The notes below the pieces were generated by a model. The model did no database searches. It was given only the letters and a program-made list of their open reading frames with translations, and was not told where the DNA came from. 6,052 nt of DNA, taken from contig JAKASC010000151.1 of the NCBI GenBank assembly GCA_021828245.1, positions 1-6,052 of the forward strand. The letters are read 5' to 3'. Source of the DNA: Acidobacteriota bacterium. Lineage in GTDB: Bacteria; Acidobacteriota; Terriglobia; UBA7540. Positions 5,721 to 6,052 of the stretch are shown in pieces (position 1 is the stretch's first letter; each line of letters opens with the position of its first letter). The translations under genes and the position numbers were made by a program.

Positions 5721-6052
5721 CTATTCCTGGACGGTGGCCTCAAGAAAGGCGCGCAGCTTCCGGCTGCGAGAGGGGTGACGCAGTTTGCGCAACGCCTTGG
5801 CCTCGATCTGCCGAATGCGCTCGCGCGTCACGGCAAAACTCTGTCCCACCTCTTCCAGCGTATGCTCGCTGCCGTCGTCCAGCCCAAACCGCATCTTGAT
5901 GACCTTCTCTTCGCGCGGCGTGAGAGTCTTCAGCACGGATTCGGTTTGCTCTTTCAGATTGATGTTGATGACGGCTTCGGCCGGAGAAATGACCCCGTGG
6001 TCTTCGATAAAGTCCCCCAAATGCGAATCCTCTTCCTCCCCGATCGGCGTTT
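5721..6052 (-). CDS. rpoD: RNA polymerase primary sigma factor RpoD, C-terminal part
   Basis: This is the 3' end of a housekeeping sigma-70 gene; 109 complete codons plus the TAG stop are in the window and the rest lies beyond the high-coordinate edge. The visible part begins in the region 3.2 finger (PIGEEEDSHLGDFIED). Region 4.1 follows (LTPREEKVIKMRFGL, fragment residues 43-57), then the region 4.2 helix-turn-helix (TLEEVGQSFAVTRERIRQIE, 64-83) that reads the -35 box and contacts activators. The ALRKLRHPSRSRKLRAFLE tail is characteristic of primary, not alternative, sigma factors. A short extension (ATVQE) follows the conserved end. The protein it encodes would be expected to recognise the TTGACA and TTGACC boxes seen at 5236 and 349. 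A TTG within the fragment (6020) is not the real start. Confidence 0.97.
   Translation of the reverse strand, partial: TPIGEEEDSHLGDFIEDHGVISPAEAVININLKEQTESVLKTLTPREEKVIKMRFGLDDGSEHTLEEVGQSFAVTRERIRQIEAKALRKLRHPSRSRKLRAFLEATVQE

Noticed and set aside
1..6052. CRISPR array, insertion sequence, tRNA, rRNA, riboswitch or defence system
   Set aside because: I saw no regularly spaced repeats, transposase motifs, cloverleaf or rRNA-like stretches, and the window is filled by housekeeping genes.

Overview
This window is an ordinary but informative piece of bacterial chromosome. All supported genes lie on the minus strand, so it is read from high to low coordinates. In that direction it holds the 3' end of a primary sigma factor gene (rpoD), a small zinc-ribbon membrane protein, a DUF177/YceD protein, ribosomal protein L32 (rpmF), and the fatty-acid and phospholipid starter genes plsX, fabH, fabD, fabG and acpP. 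It stops just before another gene, whose ribosome binding site is visible at the low-coordinate edge.

Organism: a GC-rich bacterium with type II (dissociated) fatty acid synthesis, a housekeeping sigma-70 and good Shine-Dalgarno sites. The yceD-rpmF-plsX-fabH-fabD-fabG-acpP order is widespread in bacteria. A neighbouring rpoD and a small zinc-ribbon membrane protein, together with the protein sequences, loosely suggest an Acidobacteriota-like or related lineage. That placement is an impression, not a demonstration. There are no mobile elements, CRISPR arrays, tRNAs or rRNAs, and no sign of horizontal transfer.

Layout: rpoD (6052-5721, partial) and the zinc-ribbon gene (5637-5311) come first. 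A strong sigma-70-type promoter (TTGACA, 17 bp, GATAAT; 5236-5208) then sits just in front of a probable TTG start for yceD at 5183. It appears to launch the operon yceD-rpmF-plsX-fabH-fabD-fabG. A second promoter (TTGACC, 18 bp, TAAAAT; 349-320) lies in the 151-bp gap after fabG and would give acpP its own transcription, which fits the high demand for acyl carrier protein. A 27-codon reading frame (4638-4555) exactly fills the yceD-rpmF gap. It is the least explained item in the window.

How the genes work together: PlsX makes acyl-phosphate from acyl-ACP for phospholipid synthesis. FabD loads malonate onto ACP, FabH performs the first condensation, FabG reduces the 3-keto product, and AcpP carries every intermediate. 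YceD and L32 tie the operon to ribosome assembly, so envelope growth and ribosome production may be co-expressed. I found no evidence of a novel system. The findings are local oddities: a start codon, the micro-ORF, an A9 tract in fabG, promoter placement and a motif variant. No stretch over 300 bases lacks a gene; the longest gap is the 151 bp between fabG and acpP.
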